A DNA stretch of 64,000 nucleotides from Astrocystis sublimbata (taxonomy: Eukaryota; Ascomycota; Sordariomycetes; Xylariales; Xylariaceae), in contig JAJNNY010000024.1 in NCBI GenBank assembly GCA_022453515.1, positions 474,139-538,138 on the forward strand. The letters are read 5' to 3'. Of this stretch, positions 35,716-47,358 are shown in pieces. The first letter of the stretch is position 1. Each line of letters begins with the position of its first letter. The notes beneath the pieces are model-generated. The model did no database searches and was not told the origin of the DNA. It saw nothing but the letters and a program-made list of their open reading frames with translations. The position numbers were made by a program, and so were the translations under genes.

Positions 35716-36751
35716 ATGGCAGGGCAAGCTGGAGAGATGGCAGCAGAGTGTGTTCCGATTAACAATCCTGTCGGATTGGCTCCTCCGCTGATATGATGAG
35801 CACCCAGCAGCAAAGGCTCAGCGCCCACGAATCCTCGAGGCATTCCCTGCGCGCCGTTTGTCGACAAGGTCGAGGACTATGTGTCGTCACGGCAGGAGGT
35901 CGAGGCCACGCTGCGCAATTTCCAGGAGATGATTTCGTACGCAACCACCCCCCATCGACGACCATGAGTGTCGCTGGAACACCGCTGGAACACCGCCCGA
36001 CCTGACGACCCTTGGAATATATGGGAGACATGGCAAGAGCACAAAGAGGCGGAGCAAGAGTGGCTGGAGTGACTGGCTAACAACGGAGCCCGTGCTAGGA
36101 AATACCAGTTCATGGAGGTCAACCTCCAACGGAGAATTGCTGGCTTGAGAGACAAGATGCCCGACATACAAAAGACCTTGGACACTGTCCGTTTCTTGAA
36201 GACAAGGACTGTATGATGCATGATGCACAACTTGGACAGTGAAGAGCAGCTGCTGACGGTGGTAGGGCGACTCGGATCCAATAGAGACCACCTTCGAATT
36301 GAACGACACACTCTACGCCAAGGCGAGCATACCGCCAACCGAGGAGGTGTATTTATGGTTAGGGGTACGTCGTGGACCAATGTATCTGCGCCATTTGAGG
36401 CCCCTGTCGTAGCCTGCTAACGGCATGCCTCCACTCTAGGCAAATGTGATGCTTTCGTATCCCCTCGACGAGGCAGAATCGCTCCTCACATCTAAACTGG
36501 CCGCCGCCAAGCAGAGCAATTCCAATTGTGAAGAGGATCTGGAATTCCTGAGAGAGCAGATCACCGTAAGAAAGCATAATACGTCGCTGTGGCACAGATG
36601 CATGTTCCGGCTAACCTAGGATGTCTAGACTATGGAGGTTGCGATAGCTCGCGTGTACAACTGGGACGTGGTGCAGAAACGAAAAGAGAAGGCCGAGGAG
36701 GATCGTAAGGGGACGGGGTCCAAGGACGGAGATGACCAGCCCAACGGATGA
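35716..36751 (+). CDS. PAC10: Prefoldin subunit 3 (alpha-type)
   Basis: Subunit of the hexameric prefoldin that hands nascent actin and tubulin to the CCT chaperonin in the cytosol. Six exons give 206 aa: about 35716-35747, 35808-35936, 36099-36210, 36266-36364, 36440-36565 and 36629-36751. The first intron is uncertain; 35750-35800 also keeps frame. The others (162, 55, 75 and 63 bp) are fixed by frame and homology. Coiled-coil 1 runs from PFVDKVEDYVSSRQEVEAT through KYQFMEVNLQRRI and DIQKTLDTVRFLKTR. The beta-hairpin region has FELNDTLYAKASIPPTEEV and LWLGANVMLSYPLDEAE, and coiled-coil 2 has EEDLEFLREQIT and EVAIARVYNWDV. All are classic VBP1/Pac10 segments. In plain ORFs it looks shattered, but no frameshift is needed once spliced. 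Confidence 0.88.
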
Positions 36752-38120
36752 AGCCTGGCATCTGGCGGACGCCGTAGTCGCAGCGATCCAGGGGTCGTAT
36801 ATCTCCCTGCGAAGTTCGAACTCAGCCGTGCCGACCGACATTTGACGATCTGTGGGAGACATGACCGGTGACATGGGAATCGGCTTCAGATCCATCTCGG
36901 TATTAGTGGCTGATGTCTTTGCAGTGTAGCTGTGCATCCGCGACCCCTACAGAGAGGTTGATAGCCCACAATCATCTCCATGCTCGGCATCGACACCCTG
37001 GCATGTTAGGTACGTCTGGATGTGAGTAGAAGGCTAAGGTTTGCCAATGATTCAAATACAACAACTTAGCAGCTTGCAGATATGAACATCAACCTTGACC
37101 AGTCCGATCCCCGTTTCCCGACTCCTTTTCTGTCTCGCTTGCCACTCTGGCGAGTCTGGCACAGGATCGCACTAGGAATCGTACCTACTTGAAGCCCTCT
37201 GGGAACCTAATGACCCCACACAGGGCGAGATGGGCCGCGTTCGACGGTGTCGGTCCCCCCTATCTATGATGTACTGTATAGTCCAGTCCTATCACCCTAT
37301 GTAGGTCTCGGGTGCACGTGTACGTACAGTTACAGTTACTCGTACGGAGTACTCCGTACTTCAAGGCTGTTTTCCATGCTGCTAGCGGATGGAGATGTGG
37401 AGATGGTGGCAACCGATGTTGTACTCGTAGTCTGTGCCTGATTCTGGAAAGGCACATGATCGTAACTATCCCCATGACAGGTGTACGGATGGAAGGCCGA
37501 ATGATTCAGTGAAGTGGAATGGAAGGCTTCCAGCGTTCTGCAAGTAGCGGGTTGCACACATTGGTATACATTAGGTGCCTAGACGGCACCAACCTTTAGG
37601 TACATATGTAGGTAGCCCGCCTATTCCCCGTGCCCCTCCTCCAGCCCACCGACGTTCATACTACCAGTGCGCTGCACCAATCATCCCCGTAGGTACAGGT
37701 GTACTAGGCCCGCTAGGTACCGCGCCTAACAGGGACGGTCCTAGGTACCTATTCAGCAACAAAATCTCAGCAACAAAGGGTGCTGGGCGAGGGCTCGCTG
37801 GACAGTAGGTACTAACTGGGTAGGGGTCAACACTCCTATTTCTTAGGAGCTAGGTCAATGCTCCACCACCCTCTTACCGTCTCCTCCACTTACTTACCTA
37901 GTGCCCCAAGTGTCCAGGTGTCTATAATACCTACTTACATACTCCTGCGAACAGGAGGCATTCTTATTACTACTTAGATCAGTATCGCTTGTGCTCTTGC
38001 TGGCCACCACTACTTCTCCTCCATTCCGCCTATCCACTCCTCCGTGAATATCCCCGCGCCCTTCCCCCCTCAGCACACCGGCACCCGCCCCTCCACCCAC
38101 CACCGCCGTCCTGAGCACCC
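36752..38120. other. 1.4-kb intergenic region with palindromes
   Basis: Between prefoldin 3 and the Sec14-like gene. It contains a perfect 18-bp palindrome (GTACGGAGTACTCCGTAC, 37342-37359) and several TAGGTAC motifs (37596-37612, 37741-37750). A CT-rich stretch just upstream of 38121 fits a fungal promoter or leader. Confidence 0.55.
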
Positions 38121-39427
38121 ATGGCCGACACCAAGTCCCAGTCCAACATGGAACTAGACGCCAAGTACGACCACTATGACTTCCCGACCACCTCTGTCGA
38201 GGCTCGCGAGGGCCATCCCGGCCATCTGAATGCCAGCCAGCAGGCACAAGTCCACCAGTTGCGCCTGCTGCTCGAGGCTGAGGGCCTCACGCAACGCCTC
38301 GACACTCTGACTCTGGTACGACCCAATACCTCTTCACGCTGCTGACGACGTGGGGGTGGTGCTGACGACCCTTCTTGATCAGCTGCGGTTTCTGCGTGCT
38401 CGGAAATGGGACGCCGAGGCTGCAAAGAAGATGTGCGCAAAGACTTATTGGCCCCCCCCGCCTGTTCGCCCATGACGACTGACCCTGGAACCGCAGGTTC
38501 GTTGAATCCGAGGAATGGCGCAACAACCTGACCGTGTGGGATCCCGAGAAGGGAGCATACCGCCCCTTGTCACTAGCGCCCAAGGAGCCCGAGAAGAACC
38601 CTCCTACCGAACCCCTCAAGCTCGATGAACTCGTCCGGACCTGGGATAAGGACGGCTCGTTCAAGAGGGAGCTCTCGAAATACTACAAGCAGTTCTACCA
38701 TAAGACGGACAAGGTATGTATCCACTAGCCCGAGCCCCTTTCCCACGCTGCATGAATACGTCACCGGACATACGTGTTGACGCAGCCAATATAGGATGGT
38801 AGGCCGTGCTACTACGAGAAGCTTGGCGGTGTAGACTTCACCAAGCTTAGGGCCGCAGATTATACCAACGACAGGATGCTTCTGAATCTGGCTGTCGAGT
38901 ACGAGAAGATGGTCGACCCCCGCTTACCCGCCTGCTCGCGACAAGCTGGCCACCTCCTCGAGACCTCCTGCAGTGTCTTGGATGTCCAGGGCGTTGGCTT
39001 GACCGGCCAGAAGACGGTCCTCAACTACATAAGACAAGCGTCCGCCATGAGTAACGGCAACTATCCGGAACGGCTAGGTAAGATGTACGTGATCAACGCC
39101 GGCTGGGCCGTGTCTACGATTTGGACCCTGGTCAAGGGATTCCTCGACCCCGTCACCGCCTCCAAGATCAAGGTCCTCGGCAGCAGCTACAAGTCGACTC
39201 TGCTGGAGCACATCCCTGCCGAGAATCTGCCGGCCATCTACGGTGGCCAGTGCAAGTGCGAAGGCGGCTGCGAGTTGAGCGATGCAGGCCCGTGGCACGA
39301 CGAGCAGTGGAAGCAGCCTGCATGGTGGGAGAAGGATCCCGCTGATGTTACGATTGAGAACAAGCCTGCTGAGATCCACCAGACTGGCGAGGCTCCGGCA
39401 ACGGGGGATACCGAGGTGGTCGCTTAA
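38121..39427 (+). CDS. Sec14-like phosphatidylinositol transfer protein (CRAL-TRIO)
   Basis: Cytosolic lipid-transfer protein that exchanges phosphatidylinositol and phosphatidylcholine and links lipid metabolism to Golgi traffic. It is 364 aa from exons 38121-38315, 38383-38432, 38497-38713 and 38795-39427 (introns 67, 64 and 81 bp). The CRAL-TRIO N-terminal helices include LRFLRARKWDAEAAKKM. The lipid-binding lobe has DGRPCYYEKLGGVD, VLDVQGVGL, NYPERLGKMYVINAGW, FLDPVTASKIKVLGS, HIPAENLPAIYGGQC and GCELSDAGPW, all standard for the fungal family. The usual NAP before the W is NAG here. A charged tail of about 50 residues follows the lobe. Whether it is the essential Sec14 or a paralogue cannot be told from one gene. 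Confidence 0.9.
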
Positions 39428-39964
39428 GCGTCCTAGTCGTAAGACGGAACGGAAAATAATAGTGAAAACTGTGCCGAGCGAAACAGGAGCACCCTCAATT
39501 GCGCAGGTCAGCATTCTGGCCGACAGAGATACTTGGTGTTGTGCTTTGAGTCTTTGTTTAAGACGAGAGAATGGCCGATAGTATAGACGGAAAGATAGAA
39601 TGACAGGTCCGCATTGGGAAACCTGCAAGTACGTTGTATTACAATGCTTTGGGTTCTGCTACTGCTTCTACGTCACGAATCATCCTAGTCTCAGCTGCAC
39701 TTCACATATGCATCTTGTATGTACTGTCATGTCATAACCCTAATCGAGCCCGTGCTACCTTCAGGTCTGCTCTATGCTCCAATGGCCTGTCTTTTATTTT
39801 ATGTAGAGGAGGGACTATGTCAGGTTAAGGGGTATCATTTGGGTTCCTCTCTTATCGACTTGCACGAGGCATTATGGCAAGCTGTTTCTTCCGTCAATTC
39901 CGCACATGTGTGCGTCCGCATGCTGCAGACGCATGCAGGGATTCCGGCACGTCCCGCCATCGCA

Positions 39965-41274
39965 TCACCGCTCCGTAACAACGTATTCGCCCGCCTTTCT
40001 TGCCCTCTCCATCCTGGCCACCACGGCAGGCATATCCTTCTTCAAGCGTCCGAGTCCGCGCACGGCATCTTCGAAGCTGCTCTCCACGTCGACCTGGCGC
40101 TCCAGGGGGCTGATGACCAGACCACTATTTCCGCTTCCCACGTTAGCAGGATTGCCATTACCTACTGCTGTGTCTGGTATATCCGTGCCTGACTCCGTCA
40201 TAGAAGTCTTTCCAAATCGCGCTGCTGTAGCAGTGTTGACTTTTTCCAGGGCCTCCTCATCGTCCTTGATCCCTCTGCGCGAAGCCTCGGCCCATTTCTC
40301 CGCTACAGACGTGGGGACGCTCTTCTTCAGCTGCGCGATATCGCGGAGCAAGTCTTCCTCCTCGGCTGTCAGGGCTTCCACACGGGCGCGCTTGCGCGCG
40401 TCAAAAGGTTCGAAGACCTCTTCTGGTTCCAAGGGGTCCGGTGCGTTGGATGATGAGTTTTCCGATAGGAAGAGAGAGGCGTTCACGGGCAGACCGTTGA
40501 TATTCAGGTTGGGCGCTGCAAGAGTAAAGGTTTTTTCAATGTACTAGGTAAGCAGTAGTTAGTTTAGAAATTGATGAGAACAGGTGAGATTAGTGATATT
40601 TTGTGAGAATGCATAGGTAAATAAATGGCAAGGGCGAATAAACTAAGAATCGCGAAAGTAGAAAATGAAAAGGAGATAAAACAAAATCAATCAATAATAA
40701 GAGTGCATTCATTCATTGCCTGCGCAGAATGAACAAAAACATACAACACCAGGGATTCGCTGGTCGTCACCGACCCAACTACTAATCTGGCGGTATCTGG
40801 CTTAGCTATGGGGGAGCGGACGGGACCCCGCGTGCTCCAGATCCTATGGTCGTATGTTTTAGATCAACCGCCTGCATTGGCTTATATGTCGATAGGGTCC
40901 GGCTCATCCCTTCGCTACCACTGCGTGCAGGGCATCCTTGCGCCATCCATGGATGCAATTCGACGCCAAGACCTTCTGATGGGAAATTGGAACTTGGGGT
41001 TTCGAGAAGCAAGCAGCTACGAGCTCAGAACCAGATGCAGCATGTAAGATTGCGAAGGTATGACATGACACGAAATGAAGATGGAGAACCACGCAGGCAG
41101 CCAACATACCTCATTGACAAGTTCCTCAATTCGTGTCCGTAGCTCGTCTTCACTGTTGTCGTCGACTGGGGGAAAAGCCTCATCGATCCGGGCTGCAGCG
41201 GCGCGTCGCACGTTGGCGACCAGATACGCGAGATCCTCAGGTACTTGGAGCTCGATCTTGCGCGCCGAATCCAT
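39965..41274 (-). CDS. NSL1: Kinetochore protein Mis14/Nsl1 (MIND/Mis12 complex)
   Basis: A subunit of the four-protein MIND complex that joins the inner kinetochore to Ndc80. It is 247 aa from exons 41110-41274 and 39965-40543. The intron 40544-41109 is 566 bp, unusually long here, with a GTATGT donor and a CTAG acceptor; phase 0 joins ELVNE to YIEKTFTLAAPNLNINGLP. The N-terminus KIELQVPEDLAYLVANVRRAAAARIDEAFPPV and the IEELVN/YIEKTF segment resemble the fungal Mis14 domain. The second exon has a helical EEEDLLRDIAQLKK and ends in a helical VARMERARKAGEYV. Family assignment is by resemblance. The ATG at 41274 is the natural start. Confidence 0.75.
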
Positions 41275-41783
41275 TGTTTCGACAATGCTATTTGACTGGC
41301 GAAAATAAAAACCCACTTCAATGGTGAGTGGAATGGTATTGAAATAATTTGGTAGGCTGAATTGTTATTGTTGCGCAGTGGTTGAGTAGTGGTAGGTCGG
41401 CGCTTTCCAACTTGGTGCTGGCATTTGGGTGTTTACTGAGCGTCGAGGTGAAATGCACCATCCAACCATGCGAGCCATGGTGACTCGGGAGGTGGCCGAT
41501 CCACCGGCAACCTATCCCAATTAGGTACATTGGTGTACCCTGTACCCTAGCGCGGGGTGGGGTATATTCGACACGGTCACAGCAATGGTCACAGGGCTTG
41601 TGACTGTCCCCCAAAATCTATAACCATATCCGAGTCTCGTAACGGTTTCTGTGACAGTCACGCCTCTGAGACCGCTTCTTAGCCTAAGATAGTCTAAAAC
41701 GCAACATAGTCTTAAGCCTCGTCTTATGCTTCGAGATAAGTACATCAGATTCTGAGTCTGAAGTATTTGCGTCAATGAGCGCC

Positions 41784-43175
41784 TTAGGCTGCTCGCGTCT
41801 CCTTGCCTAGACGATATATCAGGACGACATCGTCATCTTCACCGATTTTGGGAAGTGTTATCTCTTTTACAACTTGGAATGTCCAGTGATGATCTTTCAG
41901 GAGACCGAACAGTGCTTCCTCGGATGAGTGTCGCGGTTTTGTAGCTAGTAGTACTGAAGATCTGACCAGGTCAGTATTCACAAGGCCATGATCCTTACCC
42001 TTGACGGCATGTAAAGCACTCAAGGTTCCCACCAGAGATGGAAGGGAATCCACGTTGTACGTGCAGTCGCTCAATACCACCATGTCCCAGGATGTCTCTA
42101 GAATACTAGGCGCGAAGCGTCCCTCGCATCCTTCGTCCCAGTCGAGGTCTTCATAGGCCATGTCCACGGGTTTGGAATCGTAAACCGACAAAGTCTTGTT
42201 CGATGCTAAATTCATCTCCGCGCAATGTCGAGCGTCTTCCAGGTCCGTTAACTGAACTACCGTATGTTTGAGCACCTGCCCCTGAGCTGCTGCCGCCATC
42301 GGTAAGATGCTGGCAATCGTGATTCCCAAGATACCGACGCCGCTACCGAGCTCGAGAACGTTATAAGTCTCATTGTTGACAGGGAAAAGTTCCCGGATGG
42401 TTTCCAACGAAGAACAAGCATCCACGAGATAGGCGGACATCAGAAGACCTGCGTCCCAAATATGTCGCGCGATACTCTTTCATCACGCTGGAGTCAATAA
42501 TTGCCTTTGATAGTAAAGAAATTGCTCGTGAAACATGGGTCTGCAGGTGTCTCGAGAGCATAGATTCCCTTAGGGTAATTCATACCTCGGAGCCTTGCCA
42601 GAAGAGGGAATATAAGACTCCAGTGAACTGACCTCACCTACATCCTCCATGAATCGCAAGCACAGCACTGTGTCACCTTCGTGGTCGTGATTGAGGTGGC
42701 CTCTTCCGAGCGCCAGTGTGCGCCATGCCCAAGGCATAATCTCGCCCTTTCGAATCTGAACAGTGGCCGGCATGATGGCACCTGTTGCGAGGATGTCGTC
42801 CTTGCCGCCCCTCCAAGGCAACACATCGCCGACGTGAAGGGCACCCAAAGGTGTTGAAGTGCCCCGCGACCGTTGCCGCGCGGGATATATGGCAAGACTG
42901 CAGCTCAGTGATTTCACGTCGAGTCCTGGTTGAAATTTGACTTTGGCGTCTAGGATTCGCATACCGGCCTTCCATTTGTACTTGGCTGGCTTCCCTCGCG
43001 ACAGGACAGAAATCGTATCAGCTGGGTTCACAGCATCGACTATCAGATCGATTGGCTCTCCCGGGCACATGAAGGAGTCTCCTAGATCCGTGGTGATTGT
43101 AAGAAGCAACGAGATCTCCGCCCCTCCTGCTGTTCCTTGGAACTTCGGGGGGCGGAGGAGCCGGATGTAGTGCAT
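41784..43175 (-). CDS. Family-16 (METTL21-like) protein methyltransferase
   Basis: A seven-beta-strand SAM-dependent methyltransferase of 426 aa, of the group that includes protein-lysine methyltransferases and proteins once labelled nicotinamide N-methyltransferase. Exons are 42586-43175 and 41784-42474. The 111-bp intron 42475-42585 ends at an AAAGAG acceptor and restores SIARHIWDAGLLMSAYL. The SAM-binding motif I is VLELGSGVGILGI, followed by VVQLTDLEDARHCAEMNL and WDMVVLSDCTYN. The first ~195 residues are a beta-rich N-terminal region (MHYIRLLRPPKF...). The substrate is unknown. An acceptor nearer the branch site would put two TGA codons in frame, so the downstream AG is required. Confidence 0.85.
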
Positions 43176-45332
43176 CGTTTCTCCGTCGTGTTTGGTGCAG
43201 CGTTTGCTTTTCAGCCAAGTGCCCAGTGGGACTCCTCAGGTCAAATCGCAGAGCTGCAGCAGCACAACTGATGGTATGCAACAAACAGCGTTTGAGTTGC
43301 CTCAGAGCTAAATGCGAGAATTCAGTTTGACATAATGCGAAAAGTCCAGAGTGGTTTTTTCCAACCTACGTTCTCGCGGACGAGGGTAGCAACAGTGACT
43401 AGTTAATCAGAAGAACAGCCATCTTGGGGAGATATCGCTTGAGGGTTACTTTTCTTGTACTGCATATGGTATAGTATGGTACTGATCGCCTCAATTTTGC
43501 AATCTACTAGGTGATAGCACTGATAGGTATCCATCCTCAGTTGTACCGAGGGCACCTAGCTACGTACCTACATACCCAGCCTTTGCAATTCTCCTCCTTA
43601 GCTCGGCTGAGCCTCGCTCAACAGGTTCAACATCATCTCCACTCCTGCAGGCTGGGCCAAGTTGAAAACGATAGGAGGTGAGGCTTCAGAGGCAATCAGG
43701 CAATCAGTCAATCATAGCCAATCAGCGTAGGTACTGTAAGTACATGCACATGTAATGCCCGATGGCGCAGCTTAGTCGGGTCTACCCCCACTATCTGAGG
43801 TCGTTATCAGGTCTCGATGCGGTGACATGCTTGGAGGTACCTAACCTGCCCGACACTCACTTACAGTAAGGATACAGTGCTGAGCCAAAGCACAGTGCAG
43901 CTAGATAGCACCCTAGTACCAGCCTGAAGTACCTAACCTGCCTACTACATGTAGCTCATATACGTGGGTACAGCTCAGGCGATAACCCGCTCTTGTGCAT
44001 AACTAGAACTGTGGAACATCCTAGTAGCACACTAAAGCGCCTCGCCTTCCGTGGGGTAGAGCCTTAAGGTTATCAACGTTATCGTTGTTGTCAACACCTG
44101 GGCACTCCACATCGTGAACTCGGTCTCAATGGCGGGGCTCGGGCTGCTCATCCGGCATCATGTACATACTTATATATCGTTCGCCTTACCGGCACACCAC
44201 GATTTTAAGGATATGGGCGGCACGGGTGCTCCCTTACCCCCTGGTCAGACGGGATCCGATCCCGCCCACCACTCACTACCTAGGTACTCAACGCAGTCAT
44301 CAGGGATGCCTCTTTCGTTCAGGCTCTACCCAACATTGCTATTCGGTAGACATAAACACCTCCCCTTGAATGAGAAGAGTTCAATCTTGACGGGCGGTGC
44401 AAATGCGTTTGGCCGTGCTTAGTTAGTTTGGTACTGAAGCCCAACTACGCCAACGCAGAGTCCACCTGCTGATAAGTCGGAATATTCCAACATCCCCAGC
44501 GACCAAGTAGGAACCAGATTTCGCAAGGCAACCAAACATGTCACACGCCCCGCAACACGTGGTCTCTCTCTATTCACTCGAGATCTGCGCCTAGGGCAAG
44601 AGGTTGCTTGAAACAGCTGTCTCAGAAATTACAACTGCTACTTTCTTCGTGATGCCGTCGGTCTTATGATATTGATATGCATGCTATTCGGCGATGATCG
44701 TGCAATGTCTACAGAACCAGAACCAGAATGGTTCTGGCTGGACGAACCATTTCATAGACAATGCACTCGGAAGTACCATGTCAATATTGGACGTAGGGGT
44801 GCCTTCAAATGGCAGCGAGTGCAACGACACAAGGATAGGCTCAGTCGCGACGTAGAATTTCACATGGACTACAGTAATATGATTGCTCTGTTACTATGAC
44901 CGAGCCGAGGAGAGATATCTCCGTACCCGAGGTGATAATGTCGTCGTGGAAAAGGATACTCAACTTCGCCGGTTGCATTCCACGAGCACAACAACAGCCC
45001 AACCCGGCCTTTTCCGATGGCGAATAACAAGTAGTGGTATAGTCCGTCACAAACTCCTGAACGCCAGTAAGCAGCCCTCCCCGAATCGAAAGGCGATCAG
45101 CAATATCATTTCCCATCATATCATAATGTCGGTTCTCCAAACTGTGCATCGAAAGAACCCGTTCTTCAAGTCGTGTAAAAGTATATCTCCTGGGTATCCA
45201 TGACCGTAGCCCCACCCAGGAAGCGAGAATCGAACTCGAGATGCTGTAAAACCGCCAGCATGACCATGTCATGTTGCGAAAACTTCTTGGTATCTAAGGA
45301 CGTAAAGAGTCAAGCGGCCATGTGCGACCAGA
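43176..45332. other. 2.2-kb gene-poor interval
   Basis: No credible gene. ORFs at 44114-44422, 44666-44899 and 44841-45272 have no family features. TAGGTAC-type motifs occur at about 43560, 43835 and 44280. The sequence AATCGAACTCGAG near 45227 looks like a tRNA T-arm on the minus strand, but no tRNA fold surrounds it. Confidence 0.5.
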
Positions 45333-45901
45333 TCAAGGTAACATCCTCTTGATTTCCTCGTCTGTGAGTCGAATCTCGATAACAGGCTCTCGGCGGTTTT
45401 CCAAGGGTTCGTAGTCCAAGTCGAGATACGATGGGAGGAACATCTCAGGGTTCCAAGCGAAGCCTTGACTCGAGGCTAGGTACGAAATCTGTTCAAACGA
45501 CTGTTAGCAGCTTACTGCAAGGTTCAAACCTCAGGGGGGCACTCTTCTCACCAGGCGTGGTGGGCCTTTGGGATCCCCCACATCGACATGTGTACACTCC
45601 TCTTTTGACAGTGCCGAGCCTACAAGATAGGTGAGCACGGGAACATGTCAGAATCAGGGGCCCTCGTTGGTCTGCGTTGTATAATATAGGATTCGGACGA
45701 CAAGGAGGGTGGGGACGCACTCAACAAGCTCGGCCGCCGATTGTGAAGCATCTTCGGTTTATGAGACGTCTCGCGGCTAGTCGAAGCTGGAGTCTGGGGA
45801 GAGCTTGAGAAGGACGAGGACGAGCTCGAAGAGCTCTTCGCCGACTTCCCGCAAGCGGTGGCTTGGGAGCGCGAGGTAGGAATGGTGATAGTAGATGACA
45901 T
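45333..45901 (-). CDS. Small conserved protein of unknown function, three exons
   Basis: Three exons (45721-45901, 45552-45619, 45333-45488; introns 101 and 63 bp) join in perfect frame to 134 aa. An in-frame ATG five codons upstream at 45916 is a possible alternative start. The N-terminus is Ser/Thr-rich and disordered. The rest is HNRRPSLLSSALSKEEC, then DVGDPKGPPRL, SQGFAWNPEMFLPSYLD, PLENRREPVIEI and a C-terminal RLTDEEIKRMLP. The pattern of disordered head and conserved tail, with introns keeping a charged, proline-rich frame, argues for a real gene. I believe similar small proteins occur widely in filamentous ascomycetes, but I know no function. No signal peptide, membrane helix or catalytic motif was seen. 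Confidence 0.7.
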
Positions 45902-47210
45902 GGCGCTATGCAACATGAATAAAAGTCACAGTTCCAAGTTGACCTTGAGGACTCGGGTGTGATGTGTAAAGAAGGCGGAGGAGAGGTTTACGGAATTGTT
46001 GAGGCTGGAGTTGGCAACAGCGCTGCTGTGATGATGAAACAAAGCTGTGTGTTGAGTACAGGTGAAACACCCCCCCGGGCCAGAACCGAAGACGGAAGTG
46101 AAGGGTTGGCGGTAGACGAGACACTAATCGACCCGGCGTGGTGCGATATTGACTGTGACAGTTGTCGGTGCCTACATATATGTATGTGGTGGAGGGAGGT
46201 GGGATGAAGTTGACATGTCGAGAAAGAAGCAAGGCAAGTTGCTCGGTACGGGTAGATTGATGTATGTACTGTAGGCAGGCAGGGTAGGGTCAGGTGCACC
46301 TGGACCAGTGGGCAGTTCCATATCAGCATTGCCTTTAGGTACCTCCTAGCTTGCAGGCCGCTGCAGGGCAGGAGGAGGGAGCCTTGAAGCGACCCGTCGC
46401 CTGGAGCCTTGGTAAGTACATTCATAGGAGGTATGCATTGCACAGTGTCTGTTGACAAAAGCACTGTCTGACTTACCTCAAGGCTCCGTACTCGTAGACA
46501 GATTGGCGCCGCACAGTGAAAGTGGGAACATTTTATTTACGGAGCACATAGTGTAGGTAGTATTCAAGGTTCTATCTCCCCAGAACTGGTAGTAGGTACC
46601 TAGTAGTAGGGCTTACTTTGTAAATCGATGCTTCAGTTGCTGGGTAACCTACCCTCTCTGGCTACATATATGTAGGTACATGCGGTGCAATGTCAAGTTC
46701 GGCTCTACTGAATTGGACAACCCAACCTGGCCTAGGTAGGTATATGTAGCCATCGTGGATGAATCCTCGACTCGATTTAGCGAAATGTGAGGCTCGCAAT
46801 GGGATTGCCCAGCGGTGCCTAGGTATTGTTGTCTGACGGACGTATCGTACCTGGGTGTCTGGGTGATTGCACAATTGGAAGTTGATGGGTCGCCAAACCT
46901 GCGCAGACACCATCTACGTGTACTCCAAAAAAGTAATAGGTCACCCACCACCTGCAGTCAAGGGTTGGGACAGCAGCATGTGAGAATGATGATTGATGAG
47001 GTCTTTTCTTGGCATTTCCCGAGGAATAAGGCAAGTCGGGCGATGCCGGAGTCAGGTAACCTGTGAGTCTACAGATAAGCTGATATTTCCCCCCCCCCAT
47101 GCTCACCTGATAATACATGGGCGTCGAAACCCACTTACAGCCATAAGAGTACATACACATAAGCTACCTTATATAACAATATACACATTCCAAGAACTCA
47201 AACACTAGAT
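45902..47210. other. 1.3-kb intergenic region
   Basis: Upstream of the small three-exon gene and left of the telomere-like tract. It contains a (C)8 run at about 46070, a C-run at about 47090 and TAGGTAC motifs (46339, 46595, 46735). No supported gene. Confidence 0.5.
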
Positions 47211-47258
47211 CTAACCCAAACCCTAACTACTAACCCTATCACTAACCCTAACCCTAAT
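47211..47258. repeat. Degenerate interstitial telomere-like repeat (CCCTAA)n
   Basis: Within about 48 bp there are six CCCTA(A)-type units, several of them imperfect, with a clean CTAACCCTAACCCTAA core at about 47242-47257. CCCTAA/TTAGGG is the usual fungal telomere repeat. The tract is internal, about 100 bp from an LTR and far from either end of the window. Confidence 0.75.
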
Positions 47259-47358
47259 AGTAGGTATGGCATAGGTGTGGCGTTAAGTACCTACCCTGTT
47301 TCTAAAAGTAGGGTTTCTAACCCTTTCGGGGATGTATTATTAGGTAAGCATAGGGGGG

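Noticed and set aside
35716..36751. Prefoldin pseudogene
   Set aside because: All stops fall in placeable GT-AG introns and the spliced frame is complete from ATG to TGA.
45195..45290. tRNA on the minus strand (AATCGAACTCGAG resembles a T-arm)
   Set aside because: No matching acceptor stem, A box or anticodon arm could be built around it.
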